From NCBI RefSeq assembly GCF_003752405.1, contig NZ_RKHK01000001.1, forward strand, positions 124,001 to 188,000: DNA of 64,000 nucleotides, read 5' to 3'. The position numbers and the translations under genes were made by a program. Under the pieces are notes generated by a model. The model ran no database searches and had not been told where the DNA came from. It saw only the letters and a list, made by a program, of their open reading frames with translations. This DNA comes from Bogoriella caseilytica (GTDB taxonomy: Bacteria; Actinomycetota; Actinomycetes; Actinomycetales; Actinomycetaceae). Shown here in pieces: positions 1-9,323 of the stretch (its first letter is position 1; every line of letters begins with the position of its first letter).

Positions 1-1194
1 CCCGCCGAGGTCGACGACCTGCTCGCCGCCCTGACAGCACGCTCCCCCGAGGAACGGCCCCAGGACGCCGGTGCCGCCCTCGAACTCGTCCGGACCACCC
101 TGGCGCAGCTCGACCCGGCCACACTGGCCCGCCGCGCCGATGTCGCTCCCCCACCGGAACCGAGCGCGGCCTCATCGCAGGAGGCACACGACCCCGGACG
201 GACCACAGCCTTCCAGACCCACGGCACGGTCGCGCTGCCACGAGGCGCCATCACCGCGCCCCCACCACCCACAGCTGGGGTGGAGCCACCCCCACGCCGC
301 GGCCGGCGCCGTCCGCTGATCATCATCGCCTTCCTGCTGATGCTGGCGGCCGCTGCCCTGACCGGCACCTGGTGGTGGCTCACCTACGGCCCCGGCTCTC
401 CCACCGTGGTCCCCGAGGTCTCGGGGCGCACCGAGGCCGAGGCTGTTGCCCTGCTGGACGCCGCCGACCTCGAGGCGAGCCTGAGCTACGCCCACGATGA
501 CGACATCGCCGCCGGGGTCGTCCTCTCCGTCGATCCCTCCGAAGGAGTGGAACGGCCTCGCGGCTCCATCGTGGATCTTGTGATCTCCGAGGGCGTCCTG
601 AGCCACGCCGTGCCGCAGGTGGCCGGACGGGACCGGGAGGCGGCCGAGGCGGCGATCACCGATGCCGGGCTGGCCGTGGGCGAGATCGGGACCACCTACG
701 ACCCCGAGGTTCCTGTGGGCGTGGTGATCTCCTCCGACCCCGAAGCCGGTACCGAGATCCCGCACCACCAGAGCGTCGCCCTGGTGGTCTCGGACGGGCC
801 CGAACCCATTGCCGTCCCCGGGCTGAGCGGCGCCACCGCGGAGGAAGCAGCTGCCGCCTTGGACAGGGCCGGCCTCAGCCTGGGATCGACGATCGAGGAA
901 CACCACGAGGAGGTCCCCGAAGGTCAGGTCATCAGGCAGTCCCCCGACCCGGACGCCAGCCTGCTGCCGGGCGAGAGCGTCGACATCGCGATCTCCCTCG
1001 GACCTGAGCTGTTCGAGGTGCCCGATCTGGTCGGAGAACAGGTCGACCAGGCCACCGACACCCTCAGAGATCTCGGCTTCGAGGTGGAGGTCGAGACGAT
1101 CTGGGGCGGTTTCTTCGGCAGCGTACGCTTCGTCGATCCCGAGCCGGGCACGATGCTGCCACGCGGCAGCGTCGTCACCCTGCAGGTCGTCTAG
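1..1194 (+). CDS. pknL: Ser/Thr protein kinase, C-terminal part with four PASTA domains (PknL-like), 5' end outside window
   Basis: The reading frame is open from base 1, so the kinase catalytic lobe lies outside the window. The first residues (LTARSPEERPQDA) match the end of the C-lobe of bacterial Hanks-type kinases. A Pro-rich juxtamembrane linker follows, then a single membrane helix (about bases 304-390) and four PASTA repeats of about 65 residues (VVPEVSG, AVPQVAG, AVPGLSG, EVPDLVG). Such kinases sense cell-wall fragments outside and phosphorylate division or cell-wall proteins inside. The gene ends 7 bases before the convergent aroG, an arrangement I recall for pknL in mycobacteria; the symbol rests on that and on the PASTA layout. 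Confidence 0.85.
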   Translation, partial: PAEVDDLLAALTARSPEERPQDAGAALELVRTTLAQLDPATLARRADVAPPPEPSAASSQEAHDPGRTTAFQTHGTVALPRGAITAPPPPTAGVEPPPRRGRRRPLIIIAFLLMLAAAALTGTWWWLTYGPGSPTVVPEVSGRTEAEAVALLDAADLEASLSYAHDDDIAAGVVLSVDPSEGVERPRGSIVDLVISEGVLSHAVPQVAGRDREAAEAAITDAGLAVGEIGTTYDPEVPVGVVISSDPEAGTEIPHHQSVALVVSDGPEPIAVPGLSGATAEEAAAALDRAGLSLGSTIEEHHEEVPEGQVIRQSPDPDASLLPGESVDIAISLGPELFEVPDLVGEQVDQATDTLRDLGFEVEVETIWGGFFGSVRFVDPEPGTMLPRGSVVTLQVV

Positions 1195-1201
1195 GTCCCC
1201 G

Positions 1202-2554
1202 CTAGCGGCGGCGGAGCATCTCGGAGACGTCGAAGGCCATCTCCAGGGACTGCTGATGGTTCAACCGCGGGTCCACCAGGGTCTCGTAGCGCCGCGCCAG
1301 CGCCGCGTCGTCGACCTCCTCAGCACCCCCGAGCACCTCGGTCACATCATCGCCGGTGAGCTCCACGTGCAATCCGCCCGGCACAGTGCCCAGACTCTGG
1401 TGGACCTCGAAGAAACCATGGACCTCGTTGATCACCGTGGCGAAGTCACGCGTCTTGTAGCCGGACTCGGAGGTGAAGGTGTTGCCGTGCATCGGGTCGC
1501 AGACCCAGGTGACCTCACAGCCCTCGGCGTGGATACCCTCGACGAGCTGGGGCAGCACCTCCCGGATCCTGCCGGCTCCCATGCGGGTCACGAAGGTCAG
1601 GCGGCCAGGGGTGTTCTCCGGGTTCAACCGCTCCGCCAACGCCAGCGCATCCGCAGCGCTCGTTCCCGGCCCGAGCTTGACCCCAATGGGGTTGGACACC
1701 CGGGAGAGCAGATCCACGTGCGCGCCCTCGAGCTGACGAGTGCGCTCGCCGATCCACAGGAAGTGCGCCGAGGTGTTGTACGGCCGCCCGCTGCGGGAGT
1801 CGATGCGCGTCATGGAGGACTCGTAGTCCAGCAACAGCGCCTCGTGGGAGGTGAAGAAGTCCGTGGTGCGCAGCGCCTCGAAGTCCACGCCGCACGCACG
1901 CATGAAACGCATCGCGCGGTCGATCTCGGCCGCGAGTTCCTCGTAGCGAGCGTAGGCCGGGTTGGCCATGAAGCCGCGGTTCCACTGGTGCACCTCGCGC
2001 AGGTCCGCGAAACCGCCGCCGGTGAAGGCGCGGATCAGGTTGATCGTGGTGGCCGAGCGGTGGTAGGCCTCCAGCAACCGACGCGGATCCGGGGTACGCG
2101 ATTCCTCGGTGTAGGCGTGACCGTTGACGGCGTCACCGCGGTAGACGGGCAGCGTCAGGCCATCGCGGGTCTCCATGCCGGAACTGCGTGGCTTGGCGTA
2201 CTGCCCGGCCATGCGCCCCATCTTGATCACCGGCATCGAGGCGCCGTAGGTCAAGACTGCCGCCATCTGCAGGATCGTGCGGATCTTGTTCCGGATCCGG
2301 TCGGCGTCCGATTCGGCGAAGGTCTCCGCGCAGTCACCGCCCTGGAGCAGGAAGGCCTCGCCCCGGCCCGCCGCGGCAAGCTGAGCGGTCAGCTTGTCTG
2401 CCTCACCGGCAAAGACAAGCGGAGGGCGGGTACGCAGTTCACCGGTGACCTCTTGCAGCACATCGCTGTCTGGCCAGGACGGCTGCTGCTGCGCCTCAAG
2501 CGCGCGCCACTGCTGCAGACCGGCCAGGACCTTGGAGGAAGCCTCAATACTCAC
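1202..2554 (-). CDS. aroG: class II 3-deoxy-D-arabino-heptulosonate 7-phosphate synthase
   Basis: Catalyses the first step of the shikimate pathway (phosphoenolpyruvate plus erythrose 4-phosphate to DAHP). The 450-residue protein is full length for class II (plant/actinobacterial) enzymes and shows the family blocks LLQGGDCAETF near the N-terminus, GRMAGQYAKPRS, KLGPGTS and WVCDPMHGNT, the last carrying metal and substrate ligands. I chose the GTG at 2554 (SIEASSKVLAGLQQW) because a longer frame runs into the upstream pfp gene and because TATCCT lies 6 bases upstream, fitting a leaderless start. It lies downstream of pfp on the same strand, 16 bases after its stop. Confidence 0.95.
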   Translation of the reverse strand: MSIEASSKVLAGLQQWRALEAQQQPSWPDSDVLQEVTGELRTRPPLVFAGEADKLTAQLAAAGRGEAFLLQGGDCAETFAESDADRIRNKIRTILQMAAVLTYGASMPVIKMGRMAGQYAKPRSSGMETRDGLTLPVYRGDAVNGHAYTEESRTPDPRRLLEAYHRSATTINLIRAFTGGGFADLREVHQWNRGFMANPAYARYEELAAEIDRAMRFMRACGVDFEALRTTDFFTSHEALLLDYESSMTRIDSRSGRPYNTSAHFLWIGERTRQLEGAHVDLLSRVSNPIGVKLGPGTSAADALALAERLNPENTPGRLTFVTRMGAGRIREVLPQLVEGIHAEGCEVTWVCDPMHGNTFTSESGYKTRDFATVINEVHGFFEVHQSLGTVPGGLHVELTGDDVTEVLGGAEEVDDAALARRYETLVDPRLNHQQSLEMAFDVSEMLRRR

Positions 2555-2560
2555 CGCGGC

Positions 2561-2566
2561 AGGATA
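2561..2566 (-). promoter_or_regulatory. -10 hexamer TATCCT, leaderless-type, for aroG
   Basis: The hexamer matches TANNNT and sits 6 bases before the GTG at 2554; no Shine-Dalgarno sequence is visible between them. Confidence 0.5.
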
Positions 2567-2570
2567 GGCC

Positions 2571-3797
2571 TCAGTGAGCGCCGGCGGGAGCCGGTTCCAC
2601 GGACTGGCCAATGGTGGTCATCATCTCGGTGAACCACTCCTGGCTGATGTCGAAGGCCTTTCCGCCCGCGATGCGCGGGAAGGGCACCGCCTTGAGGCGG
2701 CCCTCGTCCTCCTCGTCGTGACCGATCACACCGGAGGTGCCTTCGAGCGCGGACTGCACCGCGAGGTCCGTCATCGACTGGATGAGCCGCAGATCCTGGG
2801 CGTTGGCGGCCGCAGCGCGGGAGAAGTAGCCAGACTTCTGCACCATGACCTTCTCGGCGCCGATCTTCTCGGCGAACTGCTTGGCGAACCACGCGCCGGG
2901 GTTGATGGTGTCGAGCTTGACGTGACCGAAGGGGTCGCGCTGGACCTCCTCGCCCTTGGCTTCGAGCTCGGCGACGATCTCGGGGACGCCGGCGCCCTCG
3001 GAGAGGAAGATGTTGACGTTGCCCTGGCGGTCCATGATCGCGCGCAGCCGTTCGGCCTCACCGTCGATGTCGAGCTTCATCTCCGGCAGGAACACCGCGT
3101 GGATGTCCCAGCGTTCCTGCGACAGGCCCACGCTCGGCGCCCACTCCTGGGTGCCGAGCCAGGTGCGGTACGAGCTCGCTGCGGCCGCGGTCAACCACCC
3201 GCAGTGGCGACCCATGACCTCGTGGACGATGAGCATGCGCGGGTTGACGCGGTGCTCGCCGATGATGTTCCGCGCGAAGCCGGCGGCTTCCTCGGCGGCC
3301 GTCCACGCACCCAGGGACTGTCGGATCGGGATGATGTCGTTGTCGATCGTCTTGGGCAGACCCACCACGGTGAGGTGGTAGCCGTTCTCTTCGAGGTAGG
3401 CGGCCAGGTCAGCAGCAGTGGTGTTGGTGTCATCGCCACCGATGGTGTGCAGCACGTCGACGCCGTCGGCCTGGAGCTGCTTGGCCGCCACCGTCAGCGG
3501 ATTCTCGCCCTCCTTGACCAGGCCGCGCTTGAGGAGGTCCTCGGCGTTCGTGAGCTTGACACGCGAGTTGCCGATCGGACTGCCGCCGAAGCGGTGCAAC
3601 AGGTGGGCATTCGCCCGGGCCTGCGCATCGATCGTGATCTTCGTGCCGGTCAGCAATCCGTGGTACCCGTGCTCGTACGCAATGATCTCCACGTCGGGAG
3701 CAAGATCGGTGTAGCGCTCGATCAGTCCTCCGACGGCGGAGGACAGGCAGGGGGCAAAGCCACCGGCGGTGAGCAGGGCGACGCGACGGACCGGCAT
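2571..3797 (-). CDS. pfp: pyrophosphate-dependent 6-phosphofructokinase
   Basis: Phosphorylates fructose 6-phosphate using PPi, and can run in reverse, in glycolysis/gluconeogenesis. In the 408-residue protein the phosphate-donor loop reads GGDDTN (residues 120-125) and the substrate loop PKTIDND (148-154). Asp at 123 and Lys at 149 replace the Gly residues of ATP-dependent enzymes; these two substitutions are the accepted marks of PPi use. MGRHCGW, a substrate-binding block of the PFK family, is also present. The ATG at 3797 follows a good AAAGGG ribosome-binding site. A longer frame upstream is low-complexity and overlaps the divergent gene, so it was not used. Confidence 0.93.
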   Translation of the reverse strand: MPVRRVALLTAGGFAPCLSSAVGGLIERYTDLAPDVEIIAYEHGYHGLLTGTKITIDAQARANAHLLHRFGGSPIGNSRVKLTNAEDLLKRGLVKEGENPLTVAAKQLQADGVDVLHTIGGDDTNTTAADLAAYLEENGYHLTVVGLPKTIDNDIIPIRQSLGAWTAAEEAAGFARNIIGEHRVNPRMLIVHEVMGRHCGWLTAAAASSYRTWLGTQEWAPSVGLSQERWDIHAVFLPEMKLDIDGEAERLRAIMDRQGNVNIFLSEGAGVPEIVAELEAKGEEVQRDPFGHVKLDTINPGAWFAKQFAEKIGAEKVMVQKSGYFSRAAAANAQDLRLIQSMTDLAVQSALEGTSGVIGHDEEDEGRLKAVPFPRIAGGKAFDISQEWFTEMMTTIGQSVEPAPAGAH

Positions 3798-3884
3798 GGG
3801 AACCCTTTCGGCAGGTGTGGGACGACCCCCCGATCCTAACGGCGATGCGCACCCTCCTCGCGCCCCGGCGAAGGCGTGGACGCG

Positions 3885-3890
3885 TAGGCT
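3885..3890 (+). promoter_or_regulatory. -10 hexamer TAGGCT, leaderless-type
   Basis: TANNNT hexamer ending 7 bases before the ATG at 3898; no ribosome-binding site intervenes. Confidence 0.5.
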
Positions 3891-3897
3891 CGACGCT

Positions 3898-4476
3898 ATG
3901 ACCAGCACCGGCGACGGCGAGGGGGCCGAGGGCCGCCCTGAGGAGGCAGCCGACCCGGATGAGCCGCCCCAGGCGCCGGAATCTCCCGCGCCGGAGGCCA
4001 GCGCCACGGAGGCCGGTGGCCCGGAGCCCGACGGGCCGGCGCCACGTCGCCCTCGGCTCGACGATGAGGATGTCGCGCGCCGGTGGAAGGAACTCACTGC
4101 TGACCTGCAGGACCTGGAGTCCCTCGGGGACCTCGCCAGCCGCGATCCCCTTCCGGAGCCCCGCAAGCCGCGCCCTCAGCCCGGACCGGCCCGTGCGCGC
4201 GAATGGGGCCCGCGCGACTACGGCGAGCCCGATGAGGAGGCCGACGGGTTCGAACCGGAAGAGCCTGCGCAGCTCTCAGCAGCGGATCCAGTGCTCGCCA
4301 TCGGGTGGGTGGCCGCTGTCGCGCCCCTGGTCTGCCTACTGCTCCTGGTGGTCTTCGCCTCCCCGTCGCGCCTGCTGGTGATGACGCTGGGCGCCATCAC
4401 CCTGTGTGGGGTGGGAGTATTGCTGTGGAAGTTGCCCACGCACCGCTCGGACGACGGCAACGGTGCCGTCGTCTAA
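3898..4476 (+). CDS. small membrane protein with acidic, Pro-rich N-terminal region
   Basis: I do not recognise a named family. The 192-residue protein has a disordered, Glu/Pro-rich cytoplasmic half (residues 1-130), a short conserved-looking stretch (DDEDVARRWKELTADL, about 56-71), and two membrane helices at about 132-153 and 158-177. The start at 3898 has a leaderless-type promoter; an upstream in-frame extension would overlap the pfp promoter and has biased composition. The layout resembles small actinobacterial membrane proteins of unknown role. Confidence 0.7.
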   Translation: MTSTGDGEGAEGRPEEAADPDEPPQAPESPAPEASATEAGGPEPDGPAPRRPRLDDEDVARRWKELTADLQDLESLGDLASRDPLPEPRKPRPQPGPARAREWGPRDYGEPDEEADGFEPEEPAQLSAADPVLAIGWVAAVAPLVCLLLLVVFASPSRLLVMTLGAITLCGVGVLLWKLPTHRSDDGNGAVV

Positions 4477-4520
4477 TGCTGAGGTAAAACCCACGCAAAC
4501 ACCCCCGCGCTTGGAGGAAT

Positions 4521-4566
4521 CCGGCAAATGTGCCGGGTACCGTGGCGGTGCGCACTACTCAAGTAG
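4521..4566 (+). promoter_or_regulatory. two short dyads upstream of the acyl-CoA ligase gene
   Basis: In the 148-base gap before fadD15 there is a perfect hairpin CCGGCA-aatg-TGCCGG (4521-4536) and a dyad CTACT-ca-AGTAG (4555-4566). Either could be an operator or an end-of-transcript hairpin for the upstream gene. The call is weak; no regulator gene is adjacent. Confidence 0.3.
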
Positions 4567-4624
4567 CGGGGAAATGTACGCTGCCGTTCAGTCTTCGCAT
4601 CACAGTCAATGGAGCCTCGACATC

Positions 4625-6451
4625 ATGGACACCTACAACGTTCCCACCTCTCTCGACCTCGACCCCGGCCGCAGCATCACCGACTACCTTCTCGAGCAAG
4701 GCAAGGAACACCCCGAGCGCGTCCTCTACGAGGAAAAGGCCGGAGAGACCTGGGTGCCGCACACAGCCGCCCAGACGCTGGCACGCGTCGAGGCCATCGC
4801 CAAGGGTCTGATCGCCGCCGGTGTCGGCGCCGGGGATCGCGTCGGCATCATGTCGCGCACCCGGCTGGAGTGGACGCTCACCGACCTGGCCGCGTGGCAC
4901 GCCGGCGCGGTCCCGGTCCCCGTCTACGAGACCTCCTCGCCCGACCAGGCACACTGGATCCTCTCCGACGCCAAGGTCAAGGCGATCGTGGTGGAGACTT
5001 CGGAACTCGCTGCCGTGATCGAGGCGGCCCGCGAGGTCGAGGGCGGGCTTCCCGAGCTGGGCGAGGTCTGGGAGATCGACGGTGGCGCCCTGGACACCCT
5101 CGCTGCGCTCGGTGCGGAGGTCTCTGATGAGGATCTCGCAGCGCGGCATCAGGCGATCGGCCTGGACTCGCTCGCCACCATCATCTACACCTCCGGCACG
5201 ACCGGGCGCCCCAAGGGCGTCGAGCTGACCCACGGGAACTTCGTGCGCCTGGCCGCCGAGGCCGTGGTGGACATCTCCGAGGTGTTCGCGCAGGAGGGCG
5301 CCCGCACGCTGCTCTTCCTGCCATTGGCGCACGTCTTCGCACGCTTCGTCGAGGTCCTGGTGCTCGTGGCCGGCAAGCCCATGGGCCACACGGCGGACGT
5401 CAAGCAGGCCGTGGTCGATCTGGGCACCTTCAAGCCCACCTTCATCCTCTCGGTGCCGCGGGTCTGGGAGAAGGTCTACAACTCGGTGGAGCAGAAGACC
5501 GGCGGCGGCCTGAAGCTGAAGATCTTCCGCTGGTCCGCCAAGGTCGGCATCTCCTACTCGCGAGCACTGGACACCCCGCAGGGCCCCTCGGCGCGTCTGA
5601 AGGCCATGCACCGGGTGGCGGACAAGCTGGTGCTGTCCAAGCTGCGTGCCGCACTCGGCGGCCAGGCTCGCTACGCCGTCTCCGGAGGCGCCCCCCTGGG
5701 GGAACGTCTCGCCCACTTCTACCGCGCTTCCGGCCTGAACGTGCTCGAGGGGTACGGCCTCACCGAGACCAGTGCACCCACGCACGTGAACCGCCCGGGC
5801 AACAACAAGATCGGCACCGTGGGACAGCCCCTTCCCGGTACCTCGGCGCGTATCGCCGAGGACGGCGAGATCCTCGTCAAGGGCATCGGTGTCTTCCGCG
5901 GCTACCACGACAATGCCGAAGCCAGCGCGGAAGCTCTGGAGGACGGCTGGTTCCGCACCGGTGACATCGGCTCGATGGACGACGAGGGCTTCCTCAAGAT
6001 CACCGGGCGCAAGAAGGAGATCATCGTGACCGCCGGCGGCAAGAACGTGGCGCCGGCGCCCCTGGAAGACGCCTTGCGGTCCTACACCCTGGTCTCCCAG
6101 TGCGTGGTGGTCGGTGACAACAAGCCCTTCATCGGTGCGCTCGTCACCCTGGACACCGAGATGATGCCCGGTTGGCTGAAGAACCACGACATGCCCGAGA
6201 TGACGGTCGAGCAAGCAGCCAAGGACCCGAAGATCCGCGAACACCTGCAGATGGCCGTGGACCGGGCGAACAGCAAGGTCTCCAAAGCGGAGCAGATCAA
6301 GGACTTCACCGTGCTCACCACGGATTTCACCGTGGAGAACGGCTACCTCACCCCCTCGATGAAGGTCAAGCGTTCCGAGGTGCTCAAGGACTTCGCACCC
6401 GCAATCGAGGACTTCTACAGCCAGGCTGCCCAGAAGCGCAACGGCCGCTAG
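4625..6451 (+). CDS. fadD15: long-chain fatty acid--CoA ligase (FadD15 type)
   Basis: AMP-forming ligase that activates fatty acids to acyl-CoA. The 608-residue protein has the AMP-binding P-loop YTSGTTGRPKG (about 188-198), the GYGLTET block (about 376-382), the hinge and A8 region GWFRTGDIGSMDDEGFLKITGRKKEIIVTA split over residues 440-470, and a C-terminal domain with the lysine-bearing end (TPSMKVKR). The ATG at 4625 has GGAG 10 bases upstream; an in-frame ATG at 4574 is possible but poorly placed relative to a ribosome-binding site. Length and sequence fit the actinobacterial FadD15 group. Confidence 0.92.
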   Translation: MDTYNVPTSLDLDPGRSITDYLLEQGKEHPERVLYEEKAGETWVPHTAAQTLARVEAIAKGLIAAGVGAGDRVGIMSRTRLEWTLTDLAAWHAGAVPVPVYETSSPDQAHWILSDAKVKAIVVETSELAAVIEAAREVEGGLPELGEVWEIDGGALDTLAALGAEVSDEDLAARHQAIGLDSLATIIYTSGTTGRPKGVELTHGNFVRLAAEAVVDISEVFAQEGARTLLFLPLAHVFARFVEVLVLVAGKPMGHTADVKQAVVDLGTFKPTFILSVPRVWEKVYNSVEQKTGGGLKLKIFRWSAKVGISYSRALDTPQGPSARLKAMHRVADKLVLSKLRAALGGQARYAVSGGAPLGERLAHFYRASGLNVLEGYGLTETSAPTHVNRPGNNKIGTVGQPLPGTSARIAEDGEILVKGIGVFRGYHDNAEASAEALEDGWFRTGDIGSMDDEGFLKITGRKKEIIVTAGGKNVAPAPLEDALRSYTLVSQCVVVGDNKPFIGALVTLDTEMMPGWLKNHDMPEMTVEQAAKDPKIREHLQMAVDRANSKVSKAEQIKDFTVLTTDFTVENGYLTPSMKVKRSEVLKDFAPAIEDFYSQAAQKRNGR

Positions 6452-6483
6452 TCAGGGCCCCTCCCGACACACAGCGAGAGATC

Positions 6484-6522
6484 ACAGCGGACGAGTGCGC
6501 CCCCGGCGCGCTCGTCCGCTGT
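6484..6522 (+). terminator. strong hairpin terminator after fadD15
   Basis: A 12-bp perfect stem (6484-6495 with 6511-6522) extends inward through one G-U pair to 17 bp with a 5-base loop. TTGTGT follows. It lies 32 bases after the fadD15 stop. Confidence 0.8.
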
Positions 6523-6540
6523 TGTGTCAGTGGCGCCGTT

Positions 6541-6546
6541 TACGGT
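6541..6546 (+). promoter_or_regulatory. -10 hexamer TACGGT, leaderless-type
   Basis: TANNNT hexamer ending 7 bases before the ATG at 6554, which supports that start over in-frame GTG codons upstream. Confidence 0.5.
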
Positions 6547-6553
6547 GAGCACT

Positions 6554-8410
6554 ATGCGCGCACCGTCCTTCCTGGCCACCGCACCTGGCGGGCGCCTGCA
6601 CCTCGATGCCCTGGACCGCGCCTCCGACCTCGAGGCCCAGCGGCGCGCCCGCCCGGTCCAGCTCGGCCTCGACGAGGTGGGGATCGCCCTGCGCGACGTC
6701 ACCTTCGTGGTCGTCGACCTCGAGACCACCGGGGCGGCACCGGCCACCGCGGAGATCACGGAGATCGGAGCCGTCAAGGTGCGCGGCGGTGAGGTCCTGG
6801 GCGAGTTCCAGACCCTGGTGGATCCGGGCTCGGTCATTCCCCCGCAGATCACCGTTCTCACCGGGATCACTCAGGCCATGGTGGCGACCGCGCCAGCCAT
6901 CGATGAGGTCCTCCCGGCCTTCCTGGCCTTCGCCGGCCTCGAGGTCGGCGCCCCTGATCTGTCCGGGAACGAGGGTGCCGGCGCGCCCGCGCACACCGTG
7001 CTCGTGGCACACAATGCCGGCTTCGACGTCGGCTTCCTCAAGGCTGCGGCCGCCAAGACCGGGCGCCACTGGCCCCGGGTTCAGATCCTCGACACCGTTG
7101 CCCTGGGCCGGCGCTTCGTCACCCGTGATGAAGTCCCGAACCACAAGCTCGCCACCCTGGCCGCGTTCTTCCGTGCCGACGTCGATCCCACTCACCGGGC
7201 CCTGGACGATGCCCGCGCCACGGTCGATGTGCTGCACGGCCTGCTCGCCCGCGGTGCCTCAGCCGGGGTGACGCACCTGGAGGATCTGCGCACCGCGACG
7301 GACCCAGTTCCGGCCCGGCGTCGCCGCAAGGCGACCATGGCGGATACGCTGCCGACCTCCCCCGGCGTCTACCTCTTCGAAGGGCCGGGCGCCGAGGTGC
7401 TCTACGTGGGCACCGCCACCAACGTGCGCCGCCGCGTGCGCTCCTACTTCACCGCCTCCGAGAAGCGCAAACGCATCGGCGAGATGCTCGACATCGCCAC
7501 AGCGGTGCGGCCCGTTCCCTGCGCCACGGTGCTGGAAGCCCAGGTACGCGAGCTGCGGCTCATCGCCGAGCTCGATCCGCCGTACAACCGGCGCTCACGT
7601 CGCCCGCAGACACGGCCCTGGCTCCGGCTCACCGATGAGGCCTACCCGCGGCTGTCCATCGCGCGGGCGCTGCCCGCTGGAGCGATGGGCCACGCACTGG
7701 GACCCTTCACCTCACGACGGGCCGCCACAGCCGCCATGGAGGCCCTCCAGCAGGTCTCACAGGTACGCCGCTGTACCGCCCGACTCCCGCTCACGGCGGC
7801 GCCCGAGGCCGTGGCCTGCGCTCTGGCGGAGATGGGGCACTGCGGAGCACCGTGCACCGGCGCGCAAGGTCACGTTGAGTACGCCGGAGTACTCACCGGA
7901 CTCACGGAGGTGCTCACCGGGAGGGTTGATGCGGCGGTGGGCGCTTTGCGTGAACGCATCGCCCGGCTGGCCGCCCAACAGCGATACGAGGAAGCCGCTG
8001 TCGATCGTGACCGGCTTGCGGCCCTCCTGCGTGCCGCGCGCCTGAGTGAGCGGCTGCGGCCACTGGTGACCACCCCGCAGATCATCGCTGCTCGCCCGCG
8101 CACTGCGAACCCGCAGAGCGCCCAGGCTGGTGGCTGGGAGCTGGCCATCATCCGCTACGGCCGCCTCGCCGGTACTGCCGTTGCCCCCCGGGGCCATGAC
8201 CCGGTACCGGTCATCGAGTCCTTGCGCCTGACCGCGGAGCACGTGCCCGCACCGGAACTCGCCTGCGGCGCTGCGCCCGTACAGGAGAGCGAGCTCGTGA
8301 TCGACTGGCTCTGGCAGGAGGGCACGCGGCTGGTCGAGGTCTCCCCCGGTCCGCATCCTCTCGCCTACCCGACCGATGGCGCCGGCCGGCACGCTATTCC
8401 CGGCAGCTAG
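6554..8410 (+). CDS. DEDD 3'-5' exonuclease fused to a UvrC-like GIY-YIG nuclease region
   Basis: A 618-residue fusion. The N-terminal half is a DnaQ-type DEDDh exonuclease: VVDLETTG (Asp55, Glu57), VLVAHNAGFDVGFL, and HRALDDA near residue 220. The second half begins with a GIY-YIG domain (PTSPGVYLF at about 268, LYVGTATNVRRR at about 282), followed by a UvrC-like Cys pair (CGAPC) and a UVR-like motif (RYEEAAVDRDRL, about 475). It lacks the UvrC RNase H and HhH ends, so it resembles the Cho class of repair nucleases joined to a proofreading-type exonuclease. I recall the same fusion next to trpD in mycobacteria (Rv2191). A role in DNA repair is inferred. Confidence 0.85.
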   Translation: MRAPSFLATAPGGRLHLDALDRASDLEAQRRARPVQLGLDEVGIALRDVTFVVVDLETTGAAPATAEITEIGAVKVRGGEVLGEFQTLVDPGSVIPPQITVLTGITQAMVATAPAIDEVLPAFLAFAGLEVGAPDLSGNEGAGAPAHTVLVAHNAGFDVGFLKAAAAKTGRHWPRVQILDTVALGRRFVTRDEVPNHKLATLAAFFRADVDPTHRALDDARATVDVLHGLLARGASAGVTHLEDLRTATDPVPARRRRKATMADTLPTSPGVYLFEGPGAEVLYVGTATNVRRRVRSYFTASEKRKRIGEMLDIATAVRPVPCATVLEAQVRELRLIAELDPPYNRRSRRPQTRPWLRLTDEAYPRLSIARALPAGAMGHALGPFTSRRAATAAMEALQQVSQVRRCTARLPLTAAPEAVACALAEMGHCGAPCTGAQGHVEYAGVLTGLTEVLTGRVDAAVGALRERIARLAAQQRYEEAAVDRDRLAALLRAARLSERLRPLVTTPQIIAARPRTANPQSAQAGGWELAIIRYGRLAGTAVAPRGHDPVPVIESLRLTAEHVPAPELACGAAPVQESELVIDWLWQEGTRLVEVSPGPHPLAYPTDGAGRHAIPGS

Positions 8411-8460
8411 GGCCCAGAGCCACACGCTGGCCAGCCACGCCCTCCTCGCCACGGCACGCA

Positions 8461-8497
8461 CAAGCCCCCGATCCGTGATGCCAGGATCGGGGGCTTG
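8461..8497. terminator. bidirectional hairpin terminator between the exonuclease fusion and sodA
   Basis: A perfect 14-bp inverted repeat (8461-8474 with 8484-8497) with a 9-base loop lies between the two convergent genes. Confidence 0.85.
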
Positions 8498-8542
8498 AGC
8501 CGTCCGAGGCGCCGCGATGGGCTGCTACGCGAACTCGTCAGC

Positions 8543-9166
8543 TCACGGAACGATAAGACCCGGAGCCTGCGAGGTGGCCGCCGCGAGACGCTTGGCCGCG
8601 TCCTGCCAGTTCACGATGTTCCAGAAGGCCTTCACGTACTCCGCCTTGACGTTGAGGTAGTCGAGGTAGAAGGCGTGCTCCCACATGTCCAGCTGGAGCA
8701 GCGGGATGGTGCCGACCGGCACGTTGTTCTGCTGGTCGTACATCTGGAAGACCACGAGCTTGCCACTGACGGACTCGTAGGCCAGCACGGCCCATCCCGA
8801 GCCCATCAGGGAGGTCGCGGTGGCGGTGAAGTGGTTCTTGAAACGCTCGAAGGAACCGAAGGAGTCCTTGATCGCCTCCGCGATCTCGCCCTCGGGCTCG
8901 CCGCCACCCTCCGGGGAGAGGTTGTGCCAGAAGATGCTGTGGTTCAGGTGCCCGCCGAGGTTGAAGGCCAGCGCCTTCTCCAGCTGCGGAACGGTGGCGA
9001 AGTCGCCGCTCTCGCGAGCCTCGGCCAGCTTCTCCAGGGCGGAGTTCGCGCCCTGGACGTAGGTGTTGTGGTGCTTGGAGTGGTGCAGCTCCATGATCTT
9101 GCCGCTGATGTGCGGCTCCAGGGCGCTGTAGTCGTACGGGAGTTCCGGCAGTGTGTAGACAGCCAT
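8543..9166 (-). CDS. sodA: superoxide dismutase, Mn type
   Basis: Dismutates superoxide in the cytoplasm. The 207-residue protein is full length for Fe/Mn SOD. Metal ligands lie in LHHSKHH (His28), [11 protein letters not shown] and the signature [16 protein letters not shown] places Gln where mycobacterial Fe-SOD has His (DHQ), which favours manganese. The ATG at 9166 follows an excellent AGGAGA ribosome-binding site; an in-frame extension to 9256 lacks family similarity. The gene is alone, between two hairpin terminators. Confidence 0.95.
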   Translation of the reverse strand: MAVYTLPELPYDYSALEPHISGKIMELHHSKHHNTYVQGANSALEKLAEARESGDFATVPQLEKALAFNLGGHLNHSIFWHNLSPEGGGEPEGEIAEAIKDSFGSFERFKNHFTATATSLMGSGWAVLAYESVSGKLVVFQMYDQQNNVPVGTIPLLQLDMWEHAFYLDYLNVKAEYVKAFWNIVNWQDAAKRLAAATSQAPGLIVP

Positions 9167-9323
9167 GTCTTCTCCTCCTGCGGCTTGAGCCGCGTTCTCG
9201 GCGTAGCGGTTGGCCCGCATCGCCCAGACGGGCTGCGAGCCTCTCACAGAGTCCAACCTAACGCGGGCGCCATTGTTCCCGCCTGCCCAGAATCGGCCGG
9301 AAAGGTGACAGCGAGAAACACCA

